Shown here piece by piece: positions 12,371 to 24,330 of a DNA stretch of 64,000 nucleotides (position 1 is its first letter; every line of letters starts with the position of its first letter). The position numbers and the translations under genes were made by a program. The notes beneath the pieces are model-generated. The model saw nothing but the letters and a program-made list of their open reading frames with translations. It had not been told where the DNA came from and searched no databases. The DNA comes from Eudromia elegans (lineage: Eukaryota > Chordata > Aves > Tinamiformes > Tinamidae), in assembly GCA_003342815.1 (NCBI GenBank), contig PTEX01000488.1, positions 1-64,000 on the forward strand, in the 5' to 3' direction.

Positions 12371-14811
12371 TTTGGGGTTATCTTTTTGTCTCTGTGTATC
12401 TTCCCTGTAATAACTCATCTCACTGTCTCTATGAGCCTGTGAATAGACTTCTATGACTCTTATTTCACAGAGTCAAAAAGGATGCCCCAATGTAAGCAAC
12501 TATAAACTACGTTGACCCATGTTACCACCATATCACCATGTCAGAGAGATTTGCAAGATGTCTTAGGTATTTCATTATTCCCTCAAAGAATTTGACACAT
12601 CCTGGAATGAAGCTGGGGTTGCAGAGTCTTGTCCAGATTCTGATTTCAGAGACAGTGAATTCAATGGTCAGATTCAGTCCATGTCTTGGAATTTGATTTG
12701 TATTCATATGGGTAAAATTTGGGTCAGTATCTGACTGACAGTCTACTCACAGATAATTAAAATAAAGGGTTTTACCACCTGCTTCTCCAGATGCAAAACT
12801 GCAACTGTAAGGACACATTATCATGAAAGTAAACAGATGTACACGCATGCTTGTTAAGTTACCTGGCAATATGATTATTAAAAAAGAAAAGAGAGAGTAT
12901 ACCAGCATTATTACTGCTTTATGCATGTTCCTGATATCAGGGTTTTCACGATGCCTCTTCTTATCTTCTCCATATCACAATTTATATCTCTCTCTTGTGT
13001 AGCCCATACTGATCATCCTTAACTAGTCTCCCAGCTGTTTTTGTTCTGTTAACAATGAACTAATTTCTGGTCTTTGCCCCTGACAAAGCTTCCCGTGTTT
13101 CAGTTGTCCCCAGATTTTGCAAGCTGTGCAGTCTTTGAAAGTCAGTGCTATAAACTGACTGTTCTCTTTGCTCTGCTTTGCTGTGTTTCTAATAATCTTG
13201 CGTTGCTCACAATTCTTTGATAACTCTGCTTACTGTTTTCCTTAGACGTCAGGATTCCTCTTATCTTAGGATGCTTCCCCATGAACTGGAGTCAGCAAAA
13301 TTAACCAGTCTTAAATTAACCAGTAAAACTATATACACTGTGAAGATCCATACAAATTAGATAAGCAAATTCTTATTTTTAGCATTTGTACAAAACAGCA
13401 ACAAGCGGACAGCACATAAACAACTCAAAAGAGAACAAGTAGCCCAGGCTAAACCAGAAGACACTGAAATAGTCAAGTTCCAGACACAGGATGTTCTCAT
13501 ATAATACACTGAAGAAAAATTGTAATATAGAGTCAGATATGAAAAATAGATTTCTATCCTCAACATGGGCCCTCTGAGTGTGATCTTTTAAAGTGCCAGA
13601 ATCACTTCAGTGTCTCTCGCATATTCTCCTGTGACAATGGATTGTGAATTCTGCTCTTGCAATCAGGTGCCTAAGCTTTAGGCATGGATCTTTTACTGAA
13701 TCTGACCTTGAAGATCACATTGTAATTCCATGCAGGTTCAAACTCTTCCAGAATATTTGAATAAAGAGTATCATAAGTTACGCTTTAACAGGAGTCTCTA
13801 TGCACACTGCCCAGCCTCCAGTCTCTAAAGGAAAATTAACACTGCAGTTCCTGTCTTCTAGCAATGCTAACCTGCATTTCTTTGATCACTCATATGCTAA
13901 GAACACATAATATTGCATATGAAGAAAGACTTAGCTCCAGTTCGGTCCTCGACTGTCCCAGATAGAATATAATTACAGCTCATAGTATAGCTAGGAGCTT
14001 ATCTTGTTAAAATAGACAAAATGAGATGAGGATTTGCTCATGGTATAAACTGCAACTAAATTGTAATTTTCTCCACTGATTCAATTTTGTTCATAAGGAA
14101 GGACAGCTATTAAAGATGCTATTAGCTCAGAGTATGTTTCCATCTTCCACATGACTCGAGCATCTGTGCTCCCGTAAGCAATCCTTTGATTAAATTTGTG
14201 ATCTCTGTAAAGATAATCTCCTAATTTCTCCTTTCTTATTGTCTCAGAAAAAAATGTTACCAGAAGAACATATAATTAAGTGTATTTACCTTAATTTAAT
14301 ATGATTTATTTCTTTAAAATGATAAAAAATTTACCTAATTGCAGATGTTTTGAACTGAAAACAAGAGGAAAGGCCAAAGGGATTTTCAAAATTTTATTAC
14401 TTGGTGCTCCTTAGGACAAAAGGAAATGCCCTCTACATCTGCACTGTAAGAAATCTCAAAAAACAGCAGCAAAACTGAGGATCAAAAACATTTTTCAGAG
14501 CAGTCTTCTGGCTACAAACTTGTTCTTTACATCAGCCCTGGTGTGCAGCAGGACACTCGCACACTGCTTGTAAAAGCAAATCTAAGGAAAGTCCCAGTCC
14601 TTTACTTGGAAGAGATCAACAAATGGTAGCACTGGAAAGCCTGTGTATGGGCTTTTTTTTTTCCATCACCTCACTTAAAAAGGTCGGTTGCACAATAGAA
14701 TGGGCCAAACACAATTAGGAATAGTGAGAGAGGGATAATATCTTAACTTGGAATAGGAAAAATATATATTGGAAAGTTTTCACATCAGCTGGACTTGGCA
14801 AATTTTGTCAT
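12371..14811. other. Non-coding region before the CR1 fragment
   Basis: AT-rich. No gene or repeat family recognised. A short direct duplication of TTAACCAGT lies near 13,300-13,325. The CR1 similarity may begin slightly before 14,812. Confidence 0.6.
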
Positions 14812-15779
14812 TCTAGAGTATTTAAAGATGTAACTGAAGTGGTCCCACAGCAGGTAATGATTTTTTTTTTTTTTAAACTAGTAGACAAGGTTACCAAGTG
14901 AATAAAGAAAAACACATTTAGTTTCTCTCCTAAAAAAAAATGTGTACCATCTAGTAAGTGGGGAATTATGGATCACACTTCTTAATTTATATCTGGAAAA
15001 AACAGCAATTGCAGCCAACATAGAACTATCAAGAACAAGTTGTGTCAGGTCACTCTATTTTCCCTCCGTGAAGCATCACATTTCTTGCTTCCAGTAAAAC
15101 TTTTGCCATTATATACAGAAATATAAGGTAGTGTCATTTAGATGAAATTGCTCTTCCACCCTGGTGCTCTTCCTCATGTGTACACTATACTGAGATTGTA
15201 ATATCAGATGATTCTCAGTGAAAACTGAAAGGCCTATCAAACTGCATTCTGCAGCAATCTTTCTCAGACTAGTACTGTCAGGATGAGTGTTTTCACTATG
15301 ACTTAGAAGATGAAATGTAGACAAGGCTGATTAAATCTGTAGATGATAGCAAGCTGGGAGAGATACATAGTACCTCCAGTATGTACGATAAATTGCAAAA
15401 ACAATCTGAAAGAAAAGGCAGATCAATAGGGGTAAGTTCCATGCAATTCCAAGGGAAAAATAATCATCTACAAAAATAAAAGATAGGGAATATCTGGTTA
15501 GATAACACTGTTGCTGAAGCTGGGAGTCTCTGTGGCTCACAATCTGGATATAAGTCATCAGTGTCATGCGATCACAAAATGGGAAGATGATGTGCTAAGA
15601 GGTTTAAAGGAATTTATAGTCTATGAGACTTGCATGAGGTAACCCTTCATTCTATTTTGCAATGGTACAGCTTTGGTTGGGATGCCTTTGGGGCCTCCAG
15701 TCTTTGGGCCCAATCTTTAAGAAAGCTGTAGCTGAAATTAAGACAGTACAGATGAGAGCAACATGGAAAATCTTTTAAA
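14812..15779 (+). mobile_element. Ancient CR1-type LINE fragment (ORF2 reverse transcriptase region), heavily decayed
   Basis: A series of blocks in the right order resembles the nucleotide sequence of old amniote CR1 elements: ctagagtatttaaagatg, gtggggaattatgg, aactatcaagaacaag, actgaaaggcctatcaa, atgacttagaagatg, gtagatgatagcaagctggg, gcgatcacaaaatggg and gtacagatgagagcaac. These are spread over about 970 bases in plus orientation. Both ends are ragged, the element's 3' tail is missing, and a T15 run (about 14,860-14,875) interrupts the similarity. The divergence is far greater than in the two CR1 tails near the genes, so it is probably an old insertion shared by many birds. Confidence 0.8.
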
Positions 15780-15784
15780 CTTGT

Positions 15785-16112
15785 GCTAGTTGTGTCAATG
15801 CATCTCTGAAGCAGCTGTCCTGTAGCAGTCCCAGATACGGCATGCTCCACTCGCTGCTGCATGACACAGGCCCCCTCAGCCCATCAAACTGCCCGGCATA
15901 TGTGAGCAACAGCGTCCCTGTGCAATGCAGAGGCGCCCTCACAGCTGTGCTTGTGGCTGCATTGCTGCTGTGCTCAGGGAATTTGCTCTTGAGTGTGGTG
16001 CTAGGATGCCTGGAACAGAACAGTGGAGATCTGCCTGTAGGGAATAAGCATTTCTCTGGGCTTTCACACAAAAGCTGGAAAACTCTTTCCAACCCCCAGG
16101 CAATTTTTGGCT
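15785..16112. other. Unexplained GC-richer patch beside the old CR1 fragment
   Basis: About 330 bases, clearly GC-richer than the flanks, open on both strands (95 codons plus, from 15,842; 105 codons minus, from 16,092). Neither translation resembles a protein I know. It abuts the CR1 fragment, so it may be a second old insertion or a conserved non-coding block. Confidence 0.35.
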
Positions 16113-18565
16113 CTGTTTACTACTATTAGTTGTTTATCTACCGCCTTTTAACATGTTGCGTTCTACTAAAGACAAATTATTTTCCTAATGACTTTATATA
16201 AAATGTATTGCATTTCAATAACAGTCCTTATCTTCAGTATGATGGATATGAATTATCCAATATATTGATCTTACAAAATGTAATTCCCTTTCATAATGAA
16301 ATAGACTCAATACATTCTGTGAAGATACAGGGAAATATATTATGAAGTTAAAACAGACACCAAGTGTAAGTTGTATAAATGTGTGTGATATTACACAGAA
16401 GTGCTTGTTTACATTCACTGATATATTAAAAAGCAACTGGCCACTGTCTGTAAACACTTTCCCCCAAAAATTATAACAGGAAAATATATGAAAAATTAAA
16501 TAATAAGAGTTATGCAAGTCAAGATTTATTGTATGTAAAGATTTATTGTATTATATTTATGTAAAATGCATTAAAAAAAACTTAGGTATGATCTTCTGAT
16601 CATGAAGATAAACTGAGGAAATGAGAAGAAATATTATGCTGCTAATCAAGGATCTGACCTTTTTTTCCTGAAATACTGCTCAAACACTAATTCTGAAACA
16701 AATAATGTCTTCCTAAGAATCACAGATCATCAAGTAAAATAATTTAAAAAAAAATATTACCCTGGTCTGGGCTAGTTTACAAATATAACCTGAGTGGCCT
16801 ACAATCTGAGCTTGGCTAGAACAGATGATAAAGGACAGACAACCCTTGCTGTCACCATTACTAAAGAGCATTTCTCCTAAGCAAAGTACAAAAAGCCTCA
16901 GTGCATGGCAAGTGCTGAAAACTTCTAAAGATGGGTTTGAACAATATAATAAAACCACTATAATGTGCTTTAATTTCAATAATCCTCATTACCTTTTGCC
17001 TTTTAGCATTAATGACTATATGCAGGCAAATCCTCCTGATATGTGCAGTAGATCTCTCTCTCTTACAGTTAGAACAACTGACTCACCATCTTCAGAAATC
17101 ATATACATGATAAAATGGAAAAGACTTCTAGTTAGATATCAGCTGGTTGTCAGCCATGTGCTATTTTGGGAATGACACTTCCAGTACTGTAAGTCAAGCC
17201 CAGATTTGGAATCTGTCAGGGTTACAACTTTTGGTAACTTTATAAAGATGTAAGTTTTTCTAGGTCTTAAAAAACTCTTATTTTAAAGATATTTGAATAA
17301 AGGTTGTAGTAATTCAGAACATTAGCTATTCTGTAATGAAGAATATTAGAAGTGCCTTGGATGGCATTCAAGTATAGTTCAGCAAGGTACTTAAGCATCT
17401 CTTTATTGCTAGTATGTACTTCAGTATGTGTGTATGCACTTTATCAAAGTAAAACCTAAATTATGAAGAATAAACTTCTGAGTCAAATTTTCAAAGACGG
17501 CTTTTTATTTTATTGCTTGATTATTTCTAAGAGTCAAAGCATCAGTGAAATTCCAGCATCTTTGCAGTATTTCTGCCTAGACATTACTTAGTAGAACAAA
17601 TGATAAATGTTTTCAATAAGCATTTATATTTGATTACAGGGAGAACAAGTTTTTTTTAAATCTGATCCATAGCTCAGCAACTTGGACCTGATTCATTTCT
17701 TTTGGAAGGAGATTCTATGAAACTGTTCATATGCTTCATGTTTGGCACATGCTTAGATACCTTGTTGCAGACTGAATCAAAGCCAAAGGAAATAGATGGA
17801 CCATCATACTGTTGAAATGCAGGTCTCTAGACTTCGGAGGATTTTCTGTGAAAGACAAGTCCTTTTGTGAGTACTAGCAATAATGTGTGACCTGGTTTGT
17901 ACAGTTTTGTACTTTTATCTCACAAATCCTCACCCTCACCATCACATAAATAGTTTCTCTGTCTTCCATGATATTCTCAACAGGTAAGATATGGCACTTG
18001 CCTGTAGTTTGGCAAGTTTACTTCATTTAATGGAGTGTATGAAGCTTCTACTTCTCTCAGTGGTGGCACTAATGAGAATCTTTTCTTCCAAACGGCCTCC
18101 ACTTTCGGTGAGATTTAGTTATGAATGAGACTTCTACATTTTTGTCAAAATTAGTAAAAATTATCCCATGGATGTAAAACTTCTTCAGGGAAAGAGGAGT
18201 AATTATGTTGAACTAATATGACAGTATAAATCTCATTTTCATAGGAAACTAGGTTATAAAGAAAATAATTATCAGCATTAAAGAAATACACTTTTAGGAG
18301 AGAGAAAGGCTCTTTTCCATGAAAGGGGAGTCTTTTCTCAGAATAAATCTAGGACTGCATTTCAGAAGCTAGCAATGTTTATACTAATAACCTAAAAAAC
18401 TTAAGTCCTCTGTAATTATCAGAAAATAAGCATCTACTAAAAAATGAAGTTATAACTAAATAAAATATACTGAAAATAAATAACAGCAGGGTTTCTGTGA
18501 AGGGAATTAAAAGGCAAGGGCATGGGCAGAGAGCACAGGAAGCAGGCCAGGACAGTAGTTCCCAC

Positions 18566-18586
18566 TTATTTATTTATTTATTTATT
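18566..18586 (+). repeat. (TTAT)5 microsatellite
   Basis: Five tetranucleotide copies plus one base. Confidence 0.95.
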
Positions 18587-21500
18587 GGATATTGATTATG
18601 GAGAAGATATTCTTGGTGGACCAAACCTCTGATGATTATAACTTCTCTGAGTGCAGTGAAGTTCTACTAGGAACCAACTGATTTCTCTTCCTCTCATAAG
18701 TCAAATGCTGAAGAGGATCGATGTCCTCATTTCTTTTCTTTGCTGAGAAAATCCAGTGTTCAAAGTCATTGTGCTCAAAGACAGCACTTCTACCATCTTG
18801 TCTGGCAGACTCCCGTGACAAATAAAATATGTTAGGGAAATCCAGCTGTGTGAAGTGCTATGAAAGTATGCTTGTATTTGAGATATCACAAAAACCTAGT
18901 CAACTGAAGATATCAGAGCAATTTAGATTTTGTTTGTCCAAATGCACTTGCATCCCAAAACTCTGTTTTAATATGTTATATTTTTCCTCCTTGTTACTGA
19001 GATCAATTCAAAGCATTACACTGGTGATAGCAAGTGAAGTAGTCTTCCTGCTTTTCTACTAAAACAGAAAAGTTTCAGCAGGAAACTAGAGCAAAAAGAA
19101 AAGTTTCTGGGATAATAATGTGAATAATGAACAGTTTCAATAACATGTTGTGTTTGAGGGAATATAACATGTTAATTATATGATCACTAGAAGTTCCTGA
19201 TTTGAATAGTTTAAGTCTAAAGAATAGGGCTAAGCATTCAGACTGAAGGGCTCAGCGCACTTGGCTAATGCTAATAATCTCTCCTTTTCAGGTGCAGTTT
19301 GTTTCTAACATATATAGATGTTTCTTGGGACTTCTAAAACCTTAAAAGTAGTAAACATTGTAAAATTGTAAATCATATTCTTGTTAAAAAACGAATTTTC
19401 TAATTCTTTAACAATTTTTTCCTAGTTGCTTATAATTGTGCCTTGTAAGCGAGTTCTAAAGTTCTAAAGGTGGGATTTCTAAATGACTTTATGAAAATTG
19501 GTCATTTTCTAAGTGATCAAAACAACACTTATCTGTGAAAAATACCAGCATTTCTCCAAGTAGCAGCCATGAGTCCAGAAACCGTTTCCAAATATATTTC
19601 TGGAGTTGACACATAGCTTGTAATTTTGCTCCAGAACGTCATCATCAGGTCTGAACAGTTTTGCAGAAGAGATCTTATATCCCACCCTGAACTGGATATG
19701 TGCCTAAATGCACCCAAGGGTAGGATGCAGGGGGATGAAGTCTGTTTTCAGTGAAACCAGCTGCCGGTAAACTCAAGAGGCATATTAAAAATAGAATTAA
19801 TTAAGGAGTGCAACCACACAAAGTTTTCCTGGCAGAAAAGAAAGGGGATGTACTGGAGCTGCTGCATAAATTTCAGGCTAACAAGGCTTTGCTCTGCTGT
19901 GGTGATCTCACCACAACTTTAACTTAAGTCATCAAAAGGTGCTGTTTTGTACTAATGGCTCAGCTATAAAGTAACATTTTGCCACATTCAGTGGGAATAA
20001 CAGAAATTCCAAAATTACCATTTTCTGTTCTTTTTAGTTTCAAAGTTCAGTCATTTGGGTTGCACATTCAGAAAGCTAGGATACAGCAATGTGTTTTTGT
20101 TCATTCACCCCCTATAATCCACTTATCATTTATATTTTGGTCCTTTTAAAGACTTAGTCCCTTGGTAATTTGTGGTTTGGAGAAAATTAGATAAGAAAGA
20201 CTGATTCCTTCATTTCAGCTTATTGGGAATTAAGTTTTTGAAATTATTTTGATATGCTGACTGAGGAGCATTCGCAGGACTGCCAAAGGAGTGAAACTAC
20301 AAAGAAAGAGGCAAAGGAACACATTTTCAGAGACAAAGTTAGTAGAAAGACACAAAAGATATTTGTATTTCAGAGCTTCTCATAGTGACAACAAAAGCAG
20401 GTTCTTCATGTGAAGTCAGTAAGATTCAGAAAAGCATACTTAAGGGAGAAACAAAATATGATGATATCACAGGTTTGAAAAAAAAATGAAAACCAATCAC
20501 GTTCTTCCTCCAAAATACCCTTCATTGCTATCAACCTTGGTATGCAAGAATAAAAAGTAAAGAAGCAACCAATCGAATAAACAAAAAATCTGGACTCTGC
20601 CACATGTTCTTGCATTGCTGTTGCCAGACCCGATGGCAAGTGCAGCGAAAGGAGGCAAGACTCGGTGAGAAGCTTAGCAAGGAACAGTATTGTCCTTGCT
20701 GGGCACTGCCCCTCGCACACAGAATTAGGGGAAAGTGGGTTTCCTCAATTACTATAACCTCATTAGTCTACATGGGCACAAAAGTTCAGGTCTTTTCTAT
20801 GGAGACCTGCTGATACCAACAAGGACCCAAGAGAGATCATGAACCAGACCAGTGCCTTGCAAGCCTTCTTGAACAGTCAGTTTGATCTCACTGAGGGAAA
20901 GTATCTAAAATTGAAAACCTAAGCACCTGAGTACAAAGAACTGAAATGAGTTACTCAGCAAAAGGGAAACCTCATTGCTTCCCCTCTCTTTCTTGTCTGA
21001 GAAGTCACCTTGCACATTGCAAGAGCTTCCCCTGCCTAACTGACAACTTGGCAACCCTGACAAGAACAATTTGACTTTGGATGGAAGCTGGATCTGTGGC
21101 AAGCGTATAGTTACAAAATAAGTCATGCTTTGCTTTCACTGAGTGCATTTTCTATTTATAGCACATTCCAGATTATGCAAGGATTCCCAGAACACTGCAA
21201 ACTCTGGTTCAAAATTATATATGTATAGTGTGGAGTATATCGAGCAATATTTAAAAATCCCATTGCTCGCAGAATAAGCACCTTGTGACTATTTCTGTTG
21301 AAGAGATGAGATAAATTTGGAAAGATACCACAATATAATGAATATTTACAAATCATTTTATTTTAGTTAATAAATCATTTTGATACTGTATTTTGAAAAA
21401 GCAAACCAGAAATTGCATATGGAACATGAAAAGTCAAGGTAGATACAGCAATTCATATAGAAGATATTTATAATGTTTTAGAAAATATGCTTTAAAATAT

Positions 21501-23228
21501 ATGAACGAATGCATATGAGTAATTTAGAACAATAACAAAAATAGAATGGTAGGCCTTTAATGTCAATATCATCTCCAAGTACCACTGTGGCAAAATTTAA
21601 TACCCTGCTATCCATTCAGGCATGGGATAGGATCTTTGAGTGAAACTGATGTGTTTTGTGATACAAATATCACAATTTTCTTACATTTTTATTTTGAGAA
21701 TGCCAAACAGAAAGATTGTTTCAACTGTGATTTAAAAATTACAGTAATACATAAGAAGTTTTGTAGCCTCAAGTAAAGCGGTGCCACAGAAGAGTTACGC
21801 AGTTTTAAAACCAAATTACAAATGTCACTGAATATACCTGTATTTTTCAATTTCAGTGTGTTTTCAAACACAGCACATATATAAAGAATTTCCTATCTTT
21901 TCTTCATCCATGGAGAATTTTTATTTAGTAATATCACCTATACTTTTAATGTCACTGGTATTTTAATCTCTGAGGCACTATTTTTCCATTAAGAAATTAT
22001 GAAAAAGGTGACGTGAGCACCTCTATCCAATTATTCATCATTAATAGGCTAAGTTGCAATGTAAACCTGCATCGTAACTTTAGAAAGAAGAAAGAAGACA
22101 GATTAGACAGTTTTAATTACCAAAGAGTTATCATTTGAACTCCTTTTTCATAACCTTTCATTTTTAAGTCGAACCTCCAGTCTCACATGTTGGTTTTAGC
22201 ACATCGTCCGCTAGATACTGGAATAACTTACACAAGGTGTGAAGTAGTCTGTTTTTAGCTATCTGTTACAAAGTTAGCAATGTTACTATTCTTACTCTAC
22301 ACAGTGTGTAAGATGTATTCCCACAAGAGGAGAGTATTTAGTAAGGTCACAAGGATGCCCAGTCCTTATCAAACACATTCCCTGGAAACTTGGCAAGGAT
22401 TTCATTTTACAAGAATTCAGGAGTAAGTCAGTGTTTTTTCAATGTTTGTGCAGAAAACAAAAATTGTACTACTAAAACAGAATTTGTTGTCAGTAGAATC
22501 CAGCATCTAATTTTGCTTTGTGTACATTGATTTTGAATCCATTAAATTCACTAACTTTACTAAGAACACTTCATATTTGCACCAGTGCAAATGAAAAAGA
22601 AGCAGGCTGTATTAACATCACCAAGATTTATTTTGGTCTATTTAATCATCTCACAAGAATAAGCAACATAGAAAACTGAGTGTTTTACATACAGAAGATA
22701 ACATCAAGGCTGGAGGCAAATGCAGATTAAAATATGTAAGAAGTGGCTGCAAATCTTTTCTGCATTGAAAAAATATTTTATGTTACCCATCAAAGCCAGG
22801 AGAGAAGTGTAACTGTAAATGAAAACAGAACCCTGAAGAAAGGAGAACTTGGTCGGAGTGCTACATCTAATAATCAGTGGGAAAGTCCTCACCTTTTGGT
22901 GCTTTCAATTTTTCCAATATTTTTCTCAAAATCGCTCTCTAGCATAAAGTCACTGTGTGTCATGGTAATGTTGCCAGGTATAGTGAGGTAGAACTTGGGC
23001 CCCAACAATTCTTTACCATCTTTGCAGCTCTTCAGACAATCAATGAAAGAGTGCAATCTTCAGATTCTACTGCCACAGTAAACCAAGCTGCCTATCCAGC
23101 TAAGATGTATTAAATAAGAAAGGCCACAGTTTATCTAGTGGAAAAAGACGTGTTCTCCTGTACGTGCTCTCCTCTTTGAGGATCAGAGAATTGTAAGCAG
23201 AGGAAGCCTTATTCAAGGAAGTGATTTC

Positions 23229-23249
23229 AAAACAAAACAAAACAAAAAA
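23229..23249 (+). repeat. (AAAAC)n microsatellite
   Basis: Three AAAAC copies followed by an A run. Confidence 0.85.
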
Positions 23250-23415
23250 GTATTAAGAGGAAAGAAAAGAAGAGCAGCATAGTTACTGCCATCCCTAATA
23301 GCCAAATATCAGCACCAGGTATCCTAAGTGAATTTAGGGACTCAGACCTGAGAACCTTATAAAGCATGTGAAACTAAGTTATGAAACATAGCAAATATAC
23401 TGAACTACGCATCCT

Positions 23416-23459
23416 GAATATATATATACAAACATATGCATTGTGTATATATATATATG
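23416..23459. repeat. TA-rich tract with inverted symmetry
   Basis: Two alternating TA stretches (atatatatatac and gtatatatatatat) flank acatatgcattg and can pair with each other. Likely unstable simple sequence. Confidence 0.85.
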
Positions 23460-23497
23460 TAACATGAAATACAAAAATTTTGCTTTGACATCTTTTC

Positions 23498-23518
23498 TTT
23501 TTTTTTTTTTTTTTTTTT
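23498..23518 (+). repeat. Poly(T) run of 21
   Basis: Uninterrupted T homopolymer. Confidence 0.95.
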
Positions 23519-23689
23519 GCCTATCTACTGTGCACTGAGGCCTACAAAACTTTCTTTTCTTAATTTCAGCACTGATAAACCCAGGAAGTATTAGGTGATT
23601 TACGGGAATATGAAGCTGGATAATTTATTAGGTTTAATTAACAGGAAAAAGACCTAAATCCCAGCCTACTCTAAACTTATGGAAATTAG

Positions 23690-24330
23690 GGACTGTGGGT
23701 CAGTAGGAGTCCCTTTCTGTCCAGCCACATGTCAGCTGGTAGCCTGCCCATTGCAGTGCCCAGCAGTGCTCAGGAAGAACCGCCAGCTAAAGGTGCCACT
23801 CTGCGCTGCACTCTCCTTGCCTGCCTTCCCCCCTGCACACTGAAAAGGCAGCTTGCCTTTTTCAGCAAATTCTAGGCAGCAGCCTGCATGTGGAACTCCA
23901 GAAGTACAGCAAAATCAAATGACTCAGCCTATCCCTCATGGTGAAGTCTTCCACCAAAGATACCCTTTACCAGAGGCTAGCAGTCTTGCAAAGGACAGCC
24001 ACACATAGGAAATACACATTCAATCCTTCTCCATTACAGATTTCTTGTGTGATTTCCAACAATTATCCTGTCTGTGCATCAGTGTCCCGCCTGAAAATAT
24101 TTGCAGTGTTCAAGGGGAAGACTGCAAAGCCCTCAAGTGCAGTGGTACTGGAGACTAGGAAAGCAGACGGGTACAGGCTTTCTTTGGAAACAGAGCTTTT
24201 TACTTCAACTATCAACCCCCGCAGCTGTACCAGAGTTCAAGTGTGGGGGTCAGGAAAGCCTGTGATAGCTCAGAGCATACAAACTCTGCTCTTGGGGAAT
24301 GAACATGTCTAATGACACTTAAACAGCCAG
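23690..24330. other. Unexplained GC-richer patch
   Basis: Locally GC-richer stretch carrying a 124-codon plus frame (23,938-24,312) with no recognisable motif. The frame is probably chance; no splice or promoter evidence supports it. Confidence 0.3.

Larger units (their letters stand above)
16113..23689. other. AT-rich non-coding region, central part
   Basis: No gene recognised; frames stay below 120 codons without motifs. Holds (TTAT)n, (AAAAC)n, a TA-rich palindromic tract and a T21 run, listed separately. Confidence 0.6.

Noticed and set aside
20406-20720. 104-codon minus-strand frame and its 69-codon antisense
   Set aside because: No known motif; AT-rich sequence with chance openness.
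23938-24312. 124-codon frame
   Set aside because: No recognisable motif, no promoter or splice context, and a length reachable by chance in a GC-richer patch.
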